From: Paraburkholderia sp. Ac-20340
Lineage (GTDB): Bacteria; Pseudomonadota; Gammaproteobacteria; Burkholderiales; Burkholderiaceae
Reading direction: 5' to 3'
NCBI RefSeq assembly: GCF_017104965.1
Contig: NZ_JAAGPR010000022.1
Span: 1 to 64,000 of the forward strand
DNA length: 64,000 nt
Shown here: positions 19,191 through 27,503 of the stretch, piece by piece
Layout of the letters: every line of letters begins with the position of its first letter
Position numbering within the stretch: position 1 is the first letter of the stretch
Notes under the pieces: model-generated
The model's database searches: none
What the model was told of the DNA's origin: nothing
The model's input: only the letters and a program-made list of their open reading frames with translations
Made by a program: the position numbers and the translations under genes

Positions 19191-19966
19191 GCATGGATAA
19201 CTTCGATACCCTCGATGCACGCGAGCGCATGCTGGGTCGCCTGCGTGCCAGCGCGCCCGCTGCCGCAACGCCCGTCGCCGAGCTAGACCAGCGCATCGAC
19301 GCTCACTATGCACAGCGCCGCGCGCACGACGCGGCCACGCTCGCTACGCCATCCGCACGCATCACGCAGTTCCAGCACATGCTCGAAGCCGCACACGCCG
19401 ATGTCGTCTGCGCAAGCGCACAAGCATGGCCAACGGCGCTCGCGCAACGCCTCGCTTCTTCGGGCGTCAAGCGGATGCTGCTCGATACGTCGAACGCCGA
19501 AGGCAACGCGCTCGCCAACGCACTGCATGAGCACGCGAGCGCGATCGAAACCCGCGATTACGCAGCGCCGATAGAAACCTGGAAGTCCGAACTATTCGAC
19601 ACGATCGACGCGGGTTTTACGGTGGCACGCTCCGGCCTTGCCGCCACCGGCACGCTGATCGTCGTCCCGGACGCTAACGCGCCTCGCACCGTTTCGCTCG
19701 TGCCGCCGCTGCATATCGCGCTGATTCACGCCCACACCCTGCACGCCGACCTGCACGCCGCCGTAGCCGCCGAACGCTGGCGCGACGGCATGCCGACCAA
19801 TCTCGTGATGATCTCCGGCCCCTCGAAGACCTCGGACATCCAGCAGACCACGGCCTACGGCGCACACGGCCCGCGCGCCTTGTGGGTGATCGTCGTCACC
19901 GGCGACGAAGCCGATGCCGATGCCGATGCCGCAAAGCCCACGCCTTCGAACGGAGCCGCGCAATGA
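19187..19966 (+). CDS. lutC: L-lactate utilisation protein LutC (LUD domain)
   Basis: The 259-residue protein is a single LUD domain protein. The C-terminal half has the typical DAGFTVARSGLAATGTLIVV segment, then PPLHIALIHAHTL and the end motif MISGPSKTSDIQQTTAYGAHGPRALWVIVV, close to the usual GPSRTADIE...GVHGP pattern. It has no Fe-S cysteines of its own and acts with LutA and LutB. Start and stop both overlap their neighbours (ATGA junctions), so translation is likely coupled. The order A-C-B differs from the A-B-C order of Bacillus subtilis. Confidence 0.9.
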   Translation: MSMDNFDTLDARERMLGRLRASAPAAATPVAELDQRIDAHYAQRRAHDAATLATPSARITQFQHMLEAAHADVVCASAQAWPTALAQRLASSGVKRMLLDTSNAEGNALANALHEHASAIETRDYAAPIETWKSELFDTIDAGFTVARSGLAATGTLIVVPDANAPRTVSLVPPLHIALIHAHTLHADLHAAVAAERWRDGMPTNLVMISGPSKTSDIQQTTAYGAHGPRALWVIVVTGDEADADADAAKPTPSNGAAQ

Positions 19967-21429
19967 GCACGACCGAACACGCCAACGCCGAAAACACGCT
20001 GCATTTCGTGCCCACGGCCGAATTTCGCCAGCGCGCCCGCGCCGCGCTCGACGACCCGCAACTGCGTAAAAGCTTTCGCGGCGCAATGGATTTTCTGCAA
20101 GGCAAACGTGCCGCGCAGTTTCCCGAAGCGGACGAACTCGAAGACCTGCGCGACCTTGGCGAAGCGGTGCGCCAGCACGCGCTGTCCCGCCTGCCCGAAC
20201 TGCTCGAACAGCTCGAAACGAAGCTGCGCGCCAACGGCATCCAGGTCCATTGGGCCGAAACCGCCGACGACGCCAACCGCATCGTTCACCGCATCGCGCA
20301 ACAGCACGCGGCCACGCGCGTCATCAAGGGCAAGTCGATGGCGAGCGAGGAAATCGAGCTGAATCATTATCTGGGCGAGCGCGGCATCGATTGCATCGAA
20401 TCGGATATGGGCGAGTACATCGTGCAGCTTGCCGGCGAAAAGCCTTCGCATATCGTCATGCCCGCGATCCATAAGACGAAGGGCGATATCGCGCATCTGT
20501 TCGAAGAGCACATTCCCGATACGCCCTATACCGAAGACGTCGACGCGCTGATTCAAACCGGCCGCCGCGCGCTGCGCCGCGCCTTCGTGGATGCGCAGAT
20601 CGGGCTCTCCGGCGTGAACTTCGCCGCCGCCGATACCGGCACGCTCTGGCTCGTGGAAAACGAAGGCAACGGCCGGCTTTCGACCACGGTGCCTGACGTG
20701 CATGTTGCGATCATGGGCATGGAAAAGGTGGTGGCGAAGCTCGAACATATCGTGCCGCTATCGAGCCTGCTGACACGCTCGGCCACCGGCCAGCCGATCA
20801 CGACGTACTTCAACCTCATCAGCAGCCCGCGCCGCGAAGGCGAAAAAGACGGCCCGCGCGAAGTGCATCTCGTGCTGCTCGACAACGGCCGCAGCCAGGC
20901 TTATGCCGACGAACAATTGCGCGCCACGCTGCAATGCATTCGCTGCGGCGCGTGCATGAATCATTGCCCGGTGTACACGCGCATCGGCGGGCATGCTTAT
21001 GGCACGACCTATCCTGGCCCGATCGGCAAGATCATTTCGCCGCACTTGCTAGGCCTCGACGCGACTGCCGATCTGCCCACCGCGTCGAGCCTGTGCGGCG
21101 CGTGCGGCGAAGTCTGTCCCGTGCGTATTCCGATTCCGCAATTGCTGGTGCGCCTGCGTACCGAAGCGAATCGCGACCCCGAAGAATCCGTCGCGCATCC
21201 ACTGCGTGGCCAGGGCGCAAACCATAGCCGAAGCGAGCAGTTCATCTGGCGTTTCTGGAGCGGCGCGTTCGCGCATCCGCGTGCCTATCGCGCGCTGCGC
21301 TGGGCGGCGACGCGTCTGCGCGGCCTCGCGCCTTCGCAGCAAATGGGCTGGACGCAGCACCGAACGCCGCTCAAACCCGCGCCACGCAGCCTGCACGACC
21401 TGCTGCGCGACCGCGATCAACCGCAATAG
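19963..21429 (+). CDS. lutB: L-lactate utilisation protein LutB (LUD plus ferredoxin-like)
   Basis: The 488-residue protein combines an N-terminal LUD domain (about 60-305, with KGKSMASEEIELN and DTGTLWLVENEGNGRL) with a two-cluster ferredoxin-type region. The cluster motifs are CIRCGACMNHCPVY and SLCGACGEVCPV, each followed by proline as in bacterial 2[4Fe-4S] domains. The C-terminal DUF3390-like segment carries RSEQFIWRFWSG. It supplies electron transfer in the LutABC lactate oxidase. The ATG at 19963 overlaps the lutC stop. A strong inverted repeat separates it from lctP. Confidence 0.93.
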   Translation: MSTTEHANAENTLHFVPTAEFRQRARAALDDPQLRKSFRGAMDFLQGKRAAQFPEADELEDLRDLGEAVRQHALSRLPELLEQLETKLRANGIQVHWAETADDANRIVHRIAQQHAATRVIKGKSMASEEIELNHYLGERGIDCIESDMGEYIVQLAGEKPSHIVMPAIHKTKGDIAHLFEEHIPDTPYTEDVDALIQTGRRALRRAFVDAQIGLSGVNFAAADTGTLWLVENEGNGRLSTTVPDVHVAIMGMEKVVAKLEHIVPLSSLLTRSATGQPITTYFNLISSPRREGEKDGPREVHLVLLDNGRSQAYADEQLRATLQCIRCGACMNHCPVYTRIGGHAYGTTYPGPIGKIISPHLLGLDATADLPTASSLCGACGEVCPVRIPIPQLLVRLRTEANRDPEESVAHPLRGQGANHSRSEQFIWRFWSGAFAHPRAYRALRWAATRLRGLAPSQQMGWTQHRTPLKPAPRSLHDLLRDRDQPQ

Positions 21430-21445
21430 CGGTACACGCAAATAT

Positions 21446-21484
21446 CGTCAGTCATGCGAAATATATTCCAAGCCATGTCTGACG
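21446..21484 (+). promoter_or_regulatory. Inverted repeat between lutB and lctP
   Basis: CGTCAGTCATG (21446-21456) pairs with CATGTCTGACG (21474-21484) with a single mismatch and a 17-nt loop, followed by a T-rich stretch (ATTTTCATTTCGTTT). It could act as a weak terminator or RNA-processing hairpin that lowers lctP expression relative to lutACB. Role inferred. Confidence 0.5.
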
Positions 21485-21526
21485 ATTTTCATTTCGTTTC
21501 GAACCGCATCATCGGAGGAGACCGTA

Positions 21527-23236
21527 GTGCAACCCTGGCATCAGATTTACACCCCGCTCGGCAGTGTGTGGCTGTCCGCGCTTGTGGCCGCCGTGCCCAT
21601 CCTGTTCTTCTTTGTCGCACTCGCCGGCCTGCGTCTCAAGGGCCACGTGGCAGCCGCAATCACGCTCGTGCTCGCGCTGGGCGTGGCCATCTTCGAATAC
21701 GGCATGCCCGTGCGCCAGGCGCTCGTGTCCGCGGGATTCGGCTTTGCCTATGGTCTCTGGCCGATTGCGTGGATCATCGTCACCGCCGTGTTTCTCTACA
21801 AGATCGTGGTGAAGACCGGGCAGTTCGACATCATTCGCGCTTCGGTCCTGTCGATTACCGATGACCAGCGCCTGCAACTGCTGCTGATCGGCTTTTCGTT
21901 TGGCGCCTTCCTGGAAGGTGCCGCGGGCTTTGGCGCGCCGGTCGCCATTACGTCGGCGCTGCTGGTCGGACTCGGTTTCGAGCCGCTTTATGCGGCCGGT
22001 CTGTGCCTGATCGCCAACACGGCGCCGGTGGCATTCGGCGCGATGGGCATTCCCATCATCGTCGCGGGACAGGTCACGGGCATCGATCCGTTCCTGATCG
22101 GCGCGATGGCTGGCCGCCAGTTGCCGCTGCTCTCGCTGTTCGTACCGTTCTGGCTGGTCTTCATCATGGACGGCAAGCGCGGCCTCAAGGAAACATGGCC
22201 CGCAGCGCTGGTCGCAGGCGGCAGCTTCGCGGTGACGCAGTATTTCACGTCGAATCACATCGGGCCGGAACTGCCGGATATTACTTCGGCGCTCGTGAGC
22301 CTCGTTGCGCTGGCTGCGTTTCTCAAGGTGTGGTCGCCGCGTCGTGCAGCGCAAGGCGCGACGTCGAACGTTCGCATCAGCGGCGGCGCTGCTGCCATGG
22401 GCGGTTTCGGTGGCGGCGCGCGGAACACTGCGCCGTCGAGTCGACAGGCTTCGCCGTACAGCATCGCGCAAACCGTGCGCGCATGGTCGCCGTTCATTCT
22501 GCTGACCGCCATCGTCACGGTCTGGAGTGTCAAGCCGTTCAAGGCGCTATTCGCCGCGAAAGGTCCACTCGCGGGCACCGTGCTGAGTTTCCATGTGCCG
22601 GGCCTCGATCAACTCGTCGTGCGTACCGCGCCGATTGTCGCGACCGCCAAGCCCTACGAAGCCGTGTTCAAGATCGACTGGCTTGCCGCCGTGGGCACCG
22701 CGATCATGCTGACTGCCATCGTCTCCGCGCTGATCCTCAAGATGAAGCCGCGCGCCGCTATTTCGGCGTTCTTCGAAACGCTCGGCGACCTGCGCCGTCC
22801 GGTGCTGTCGATCGGCCTCGTGCTGGCCTTCGCGTTCGTGGCGAACTACTCGGGCATGTCGTCGACGCTCGCGCTGGCACTCGCCGGCACAGGCGCCGCG
22901 TTCCCGTTCTTCTCGCCGTTCCTCGGCTGGCTGGGCGTATTCCTGACTGGTTCGGATACCTCATCGAATGCGCTGTTCTGCTCGTTGCAGCACACCACCG
23001 CGCATCAGATCAACGTATCGGACACGCTGCTCGTGGCGGCCAATACATCGGGCGGCGTGAGCGGCAAGATGATCTCGCCGCAATCGATCGCGGTGGCCTG
23101 CGCGGCGACGGGTCTCGTCGGCAAGGAAGCTTCGCTGTTCCGCTTCACGCTGCGTCATAGCCTGTTCTTCGCCGCAATCGTGGGTATCGTCACGCTGATC
23201 CAGGCTTATGTGCTGACGGGAATGATCCCGCAGTAA
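21527..23236 (+). CDS. lctP: L-lactate permease
   Basis: The 569-residue integral membrane protein belongs to the LctP/LldP family of lactate-proton symporters and has about 12-14 hydrophobic segments. Family features include the opening WHQIYTPLGSVWLSALVAAVPI, LLIGFSFGAFLEGAAGFGAPVAIT, and the C-terminal FLTGSDTSSNALFCSLQ and NTSGGVSGKMISPQSIAVACAATG. The start is a GTG at 21527 with an excellent GGAGGAG ribosome-binding site (21514-21520). Frames extending further upstream would overlap lutB without homology. It imports the substrate for LutABC and is probably under LutR control through the shared operon. Confidence 0.94.
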   Translation: MQPWHQIYTPLGSVWLSALVAAVPILFFFVALAGLRLKGHVAAAITLVLALGVAIFEYGMPVRQALVSAGFGFAYGLWPIAWIIVTAVFLYKIVVKTGQFDIIRASVLSITDDQRLQLLLIGFSFGAFLEGAAGFGAPVAITSALLVGLGFEPLYAAGLCLIANTAPVAFGAMGIPIIVAGQVTGIDPFLIGAMAGRQLPLLSLFVPFWLVFIMDGKRGLKETWPAALVAGGSFAVTQYFTSNHIGPELPDITSALVSLVALAAFLKVWSPRRAAQGATSNVRISGGAAAMGGFGGGARNTAPSSRQASPYSIAQTVRAWSPFILLTAIVTVWSVKPFKALFAAKGPLAGTVLSFHVPGLDQLVVRTAPIVATAKPYEAVFKIDWLAAVGTAIMLTAIVSALILKMKPRAAISAFFETLGDLRRPVLSIGLVLAFAFVANYSGMSSTLALALAGTGAAFPFFSPFLGWLGVFLTGSDTSSNALFCSLQHTTAHQINVSDTLLVAANTSGGVSGKMISPQSIAVACAATGLVGKEASLFRFTLRHSLFFAAIVGIVTLIQAYVLTGMIPQ

Positions 23237-23258
23237 GCGGATCGACACTGCATTGAAA

Positions 23259-23297
23259 GGCCGTTGTTCGCGTCGTTCACACACGCGCGCAACGGCC
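23259..23297 (+). terminator. Likely terminator after lctP
   Basis: GGCCGTTG (23259-23266) pairs perfectly with CAACGGCC (23290-23297), followed by a moderately T-rich sequence. The T tail is weak, so efficiency is uncertain. Confidence 0.5.
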
Positions 23298-23408
23298 TGA
23301 AACATTTCTTCATCGCACTTTTAAGCCGTATTTAAGGCATGAAACCTACGCTTGATTCGTCCGGCATCTGCAACCCGGGTCTGATCGACGAATCGATGGA
23401 GGTGAAAA

Positions 23409-23870
23409 ATGAATGCACGCTCAGTTCAATACAAGACCGCTGCGCTTTCGCTGGCTGCCACGCTCACGCTCGCGCTCGGTGCACAAGGCGCCTTCGCCGC
23501 CACCATGAATAACGCCGTAAATGGTTTGCCTCCGGCGCAGCACGCGGGCGGTATCGCCTTTATTTCCGGCGGTATCGGCAGCGATCAGTCGGCGGCATTC
23601 AAGGCCGCCACCGCGCACTATCCGCTCTCGCTCGAATTCGCGCGCCAGTCCGCGAGCGGTAACGAATATCTCGCCGATGTCCCGGTGACGATTGCCGATG
23701 CGCACGGCGATACGCTGCTTTCCACGCGCACGCATGGGCCGTTCATGCTGGTCGCGCTGCCCCACGGAGAATATGTCGTGAGCGCGAGTCACGACGGCAA
23801 GACCGTCAAGCGCACGGTAGAAGTCGGCAAGACCACGCACGAGCACGAAGCTTTCGTCTGGCCTGCGTAA
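23409..23870 (+). CDS. Secreted carboxypeptidase-regulatory-like domain protein
   Basis: The 153-residue protein has a clear signal peptide (residues 1-31, cleavage near AFAA). The mature part is about 120 residues and includes FISGGIGSDQSAAFKAATAHYPLSLEFA and a beta-sandwich segment EYLADVPVTIADAHGDTLLSTRTHGPFMLVALPHGEYVVSASHDGKTVKRTVEV. This 'valuable turn' pattern (G-ff--alphG-Y-v-a) is the carboxypeptidase regulatory/CNA-B-like fold. It is probably periplasmic. A GGAGGTG ribosome-binding site precedes the ATG. No enzymatic motif is seen and the function is unknown. Confidence 0.75.
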   Translation: MNARSVQYKTAALSLAATLTLALGAQGAFAATMNNAVNGLPPAQHAGGIAFISGGIGSDQSAAFKAATAHYPLSLEFARQSASGNEYLADVPVTIADAHGDTLLSTRTHGPFMLVALPHGEYVVSASHDGKTVKRTVEVGKTTHEHEAFVWPA

Positions 23871-23950
23871 AAAGCGGCGCGCCAATATCGCGTCGTTCGT
23901 GCTGTTATCACCAGCGTTCGAAAATCCGATGCGCGTTTTCAGGGCCTAAA

Positions 23951-24151
23951 ACAAAGCTCGCAGAAAACGCGCACGTACACCTGGCCGTCGCGCCCGCCAC
24001 GCATTTCGTCGAACTGGGTCAGGCGATCCTGTTTCGCGGCGCAGGCATTTCGGTGATCTGGCAGCCCTTCCTGTGGCTCGCCGTGATCGGCGGCGTGCTG
24101 TTTGCCTTTTCGCTGATGCGCTTTCGCAAGACGCTCAGCCGCACGGCCTGA
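23951..24151 (+). pseudogene. C-terminal remnant of an ABC-2 type permease
   Basis: Read from 23951 to the TGA at 24149-24151, the frame gives a sequence ending PATHFVELGQAILFRGAGIS, then a hydrophobic helix (WQPFLWLAVIGGVLFAFSLM) and RFRKTLSRTA. This is the characteristic last ~60 residues of YhhJ/YbhR-type ABC-2 export permeases. There is no start codon or ribosome-binding site, and the preceding ~300 residues are missing. It is the tail of a gene whose front was deleted, next to the Mrp operon. The remaining intergenic sequence (23871-23950, 24152-24342) shows nothing else except a TATGAT-like -10 before mrpA. Confidence 0.75.
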
Positions 24152-24342
24152 ATCCGCGTTAATCGAGCCTCTTTGCGCGCCTGGCGCACATTGCGTTTGC
24201 GCGAGGTTTGCGTTCATGCCACATAGATGAACTCCGTCCCCGTTTGCGGCTATGATCGTGATCTGCGGTCGGCCGGCCAACGCGCCGGGCAAGCGACCCG
24301 CATCGTCCAGACACACGCGGTCGAATTCCCGGAGAGCATCGA

Positions 24343-27144
24343 ATGGCATTGGGGTGGCTGGTCGTCCTTCCGTTTATCGCTGCGGCGCTGGTCGCGCTCA
24401 CGGCCCATCGCCTGCGTGCGCTGTCGACCTGGATCGCCTTCGCAGCCGCTCTATTCGGTCTGGGTCTGCTGCTGAGCGAACGCGTGGGCATGGCCACCTT
24501 CGGCGTCATGCAGTGGCGGCACGAATGGGTGCCCGACATCGGCCTCGCGCTTTCGCTGCGTCTGGACGGCCTCTCCTTCATGTTCGCGCTGCTGGTGCTC
24601 GCCATCGGCCTGCTGGTGTTTATCTACGCGCGCTACTACCTCGCGGGCAACGATGCATTGCCGCGGCTTTATCTGCTGCTTCTGCTGTTCATGGGCGCGA
24701 TGCTCGGCGTGGTGCTCGCGAACAATCTGCTGCTGCTCGTGATTTTCTGGGAACTGACGAGTCTGGTGTCGTTCCTGCTGATCGGCTTCTGGCCGTCGCG
24801 GCCCGATGCGCGGCGCGGCGCGCGCATGGCGCTCACCATCACGGGCGCAGGCGGGCTGGCGCTGCTGGCCGCCGTGCTGCTGATCGGCCATGTCTGCGGC
24901 AGCTATGAACTCAACGATGTGCTCGCGCAGGCGCCCAAAATCCAGCATGATCCGCTTTATCCGGCCATTCTGCTGCTGACGCTATTCGCGGCGTTTACGA
25001 AGTCGGCGCAATTTCCGTTTCACCTCTGGCTGCCGCACGCGATGTCCGCGCCCACGCCGGTTTCGTCCTACCTGCATTCGGCGACGATGGTGAAAGCCGG
25101 TATCTTCCTGCTCGCGCGCCTCTATCCGATCTTCGAAGGCACGCATCTCTGGACCTATACCGCCACGCTCGCCGGTCTCGTCACACTGGTCGGCGGCGCG
25201 TCGATGGCCTTGTTCCAGCGCGATCTCAAAGGCCTGCTGGCGTATTCGACGATCAGCCATCTCGGCCTGATCGTGCTGCTGTTCGGTCTCGACACGCAAC
25301 TCTCCACCGTCGCCGCGCTCTTTCACACCGTCAATCATGCGGTGTTCAAGGCTTCGCTGTTCATGGCCGCCGGCATCATCGATCACGAAACCGGCACGCG
25401 CGATCTCGGACGTCTACGCGGCCTGCGCAAAACCATGCCGCACACGGCCGTGCTGGCGAGCGTCGCCTCGCTGGCGATGGCGGGCGTGCCGCTGCTCAAC
25501 GGCTTTCTATCGAAGGAAATGTTCTTCGGCGAGACGCTGGCACAAGGCATGTTCGGCCCATTCAACTGGGCGATTCCGGTGGTCGCGATTGCGGCCGCGG
25601 CGCTCTCCGTGGCCTATTCGCTGCGCTTCGTCTGGGGCGTGTTCTTCGACGGCGCGACGCCGCACGACCTGCCCCACTATCCGCCGCACGAACCGCCGCG
25701 CTTCATGAAGCTGCCGGTCGAAATCCTCGTGGTGATCTGTCTGCTGATCGGCCTGTTTCCGCAGCATACGATCGGCCGCCTGCTGGCGTCGGCGGCGTGG
25801 TTCACGCTGGGCGGCAAGCTGCCCGAGTACAGCCTGAGCATCTGGCACGGCATCAACACGCCGCTGATCATGAGCGTGGTGTCGTTCGTGGCGGGCGGCG
25901 CGCTGTTCTTCCTGCGCCGCGACGCCTTCCGCCATCATCGCTCGATGCTTTCCGATATGAACGCCAGCGAAGGCTTCGATCAACTCGTGCAGCGCCTCGA
26001 AAAAGGCGCCGCAGTGATCGTGCGCGTCTTCGAAACGCGTTCGCTGCCCGCCTATCTGTCGTGGATGATCGCCGCGATGCTGATCGTACCTGGCGCGTAT
26101 TTCTTCGCGCTGGGCGCGTGGGGCGGAACACTGCCGCGCCTGCCCGTCGATGCACTCACGCTCAGCGGCCTCGTGCTGATGGCGCTGCTCGCGGTGGGCG
26201 TGGTGCTGGTGCGCCAGCACACGCTCTATGCGCTGGTGATGCTGAGCACCTGCGGCTTGCTCGTGACGCTGGCGTTCGCGCGCTTTTCCGCGCCCGATCT
26301 CGCGCTCACGCAAGTGAGCGTCGAAGTCGTCACGGTGCTGCTGCTCGTGCTGGCGATCTACTTCCTGCCCAATCTGCAAACCGTGATCGAGCCGATTCCC
26401 GCGCGTCTGCGCAACGGCCTGCTTGCGCTCGCGGGCGGCGGGTTGCTCGGCAGCGTGGCCTACGAAGTGATGACGCGCGAACCCGCACAAGGCATCGCGC
26501 CGTACTTCCTCGCGAACGCGTTGCCGGGCAGCGGCGGTCATAACGTGGTGAACGTGATCCTCGTCGATTTTCGCGGCTTCGACACCATGGTCGAAGTGAG
26601 CGTGCTGGTGGTCGCGGGCCTCGCGGTCAAGGCGCTATTGCGCGGCCTGCGCCTGAAAGCGCCGGGCACGGGGCCGGGCGGTTTGCCGTGGTCGTCGCAA
26701 TCGCATCCGCTGCTGCTGGCGATTCTCGCGCGGCTGATGTTGCCGCTCACGATGCTCGTCGCCGTATTCGTCTTTCTGCGCGGCCACAATCTGCCGGGCG
26801 GCGGTTTTATCGCTTCGCTGATCGTGTCCATCGCGCTGCTGCTTCAGTACGTGGCGAGCGGCGTGCTCTGGACCGAATCGCGCATCCGCCTCAATTACCG
26901 CGCGCTCGCCGGTCTCGGTCTACTCGTTGCGGCCGCAACGGGTCTGGGCAGCCTCGCATTCGGCTATCCGTTTCTCACCAGCGCGTTCGGGCATTTCCAT
27001 CTGCCGCTGATCGGCGAAATCGAATTGAGCACGGCAATGCTCTTCGATCTGGGCGTGCTGGGCGCGGTGGTAGGCACGACGCTTACGATCGTTTCGCACC
27101 TGGGCGTGCGCGACAAGGACATGCAATCCGTGGAGAAAAGCTGA
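24343..27144 (+). CDS. mrpA: Na+/H+ antiporter subunit A, with fused MrpB-like domain
   Basis: The 933-residue membrane protein is the large MrpA/PhaA subunit related to complex I NuoL. Its core has the proton-channel helices with FWELTSLVSFLLIGFW, KSAQFPFHLWLPHAMSAPTPVSSYLHSATMVKAG and KGLLAYSTISHLG. The C-terminal 250 residues contain the MbhD-like LYALVMLSTCGLLVTLAFARFSAPDLALTQVSVE and the MrpB domain FLRGHNLPGGGFIASLI. As in PhaAB-type systems, there is no separate mrpB. It heads a six-gene operon (A/B-C-D-E-F-G) with overlapping junctions and expels Na+ or K+ in exchange for protons. Confidence 0.95.
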   Translation: MALGWLVVLPFIAAALVALTAHRLRALSTWIAFAAALFGLGLLLSERVGMATFGVMQWRHEWVPDIGLALSLRLDGLSFMFALLVLAIGLLVFIYARYYLAGNDALPRLYLLLLLFMGAMLGVVLANNLLLLVIFWELTSLVSFLLIGFWPSRPDARRGARMALTITGAGGLALLAAVLLIGHVCGSYELNDVLAQAPKIQHDPLYPAILLLTLFAAFTKSAQFPFHLWLPHAMSAPTPVSSYLHSATMVKAGIFLLARLYPIFEGTHLWTYTATLAGLVTLVGGASMALFQRDLKGLLAYSTISHLGLIVLLFGLDTQLSTVAALFHTVNHAVFKASLFMAAGIIDHETGTRDLGRLRGLRKTMPHTAVLASVASLAMAGVPLLNGFLSKEMFFGETLAQGMFGPFNWAIPVVAIAAAALSVAYSLRFVWGVFFDGATPHDLPHYPPHEPPRFMKLPVEILVVICLLIGLFPQHTIGRLLASAAWFTLGGKLPEYSLSIWHGINTPLIMSVVSFVAGGALFFLRRDAFRHHRSMLSDMNASEGFDQLVQRLEKGAAVIVRVFETRSLPAYLSWMIAAMLIVPGAYFFALGAWGGTLPRLPVDALTLSGLVLMALLAVGVVLVRQHTLYALVMLSTCGLLVTLAFARFSAPDLALTQVSVEVVTVLLLVLAIYFLPNLQTVIEPIPARLRNGLLALAGGGLLGSVAYEVMTREPAQGIAPYFLANALPGSGGHNVVNVILVDFRGFDTMVEVSVLVVAGLAVKALLRGLRLKAPGTGPGGLPWSSQSHPLLLAILARLMLPLTMLVAVFVFLRGHNLPGGGFIASLIVSIALLLQYVASGVLWTESRIRLNYRALAGLGLLVAAATGLGSLAFGYPFLTSAFGHFHLPLIGEIELSTAMLFDLGVLGAVVGTTLTIVSHLGVRDKDMQSVEKS

Positions 27145-27503
27145 TGGAAGCCGCCTTCGCCGCCGCTATCGGAGTGCTGTGCGCCAGCGGCATCTATCTG
27201 CTGCTGTGCGCGCGTGTGTTCCCTGTGATTCTCGGCATCACGCTGTTTTCCTATGCGATCAATCTGTTCCTGCTGGGCATGGGACGGCTCACGACAGGCC
27301 AGCCGCCCGTGATCGCCCCCGGCGCGCAATACGCCGATCCCGTGCCGCAGGCGCTCGTGCTCACGGCCATCGTGATCGGCTTTGCGATGACGGCGTTCAC
27401 GGTCGTGCTCGCGCTGCGCTCGCTCGCCATCACCGGCAGCGACCACGTGAACGGCGAAGCCAGCACGCCCAACGTCACCGGTCAGGAGACGCGCGGCGCA
27501 TGA
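27144..27503 (+). CDS. mrpC: Na+/H+ antiporter subunit C
   Basis: The 119-residue protein has three hydrophobic helices and resembles NuoK: VLCASGIYLLLCARVFPVILGITLFSYAINLFLLGMG, then PQALVLTAIVIGFAMTAFTVVLALR with the conserved alanine/threonine-rich helix. It starts at the ATG overlapping the mrpA stop by one base (TGATG). Its own stop overlaps the mrpD start by four bases. It forms part of the membrane core of the Mrp complex. Confidence 0.93.
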   Translation: MEAAFAAAIGVLCASGIYLLLCARVFPVILGITLFSYAINLFLLGMGRLTTGQPPVIAPGAQYADPVPQALVLTAIVIGFAMTAFTVVLALRSLAITGSDHVNGEASTPNVTGQETRGA

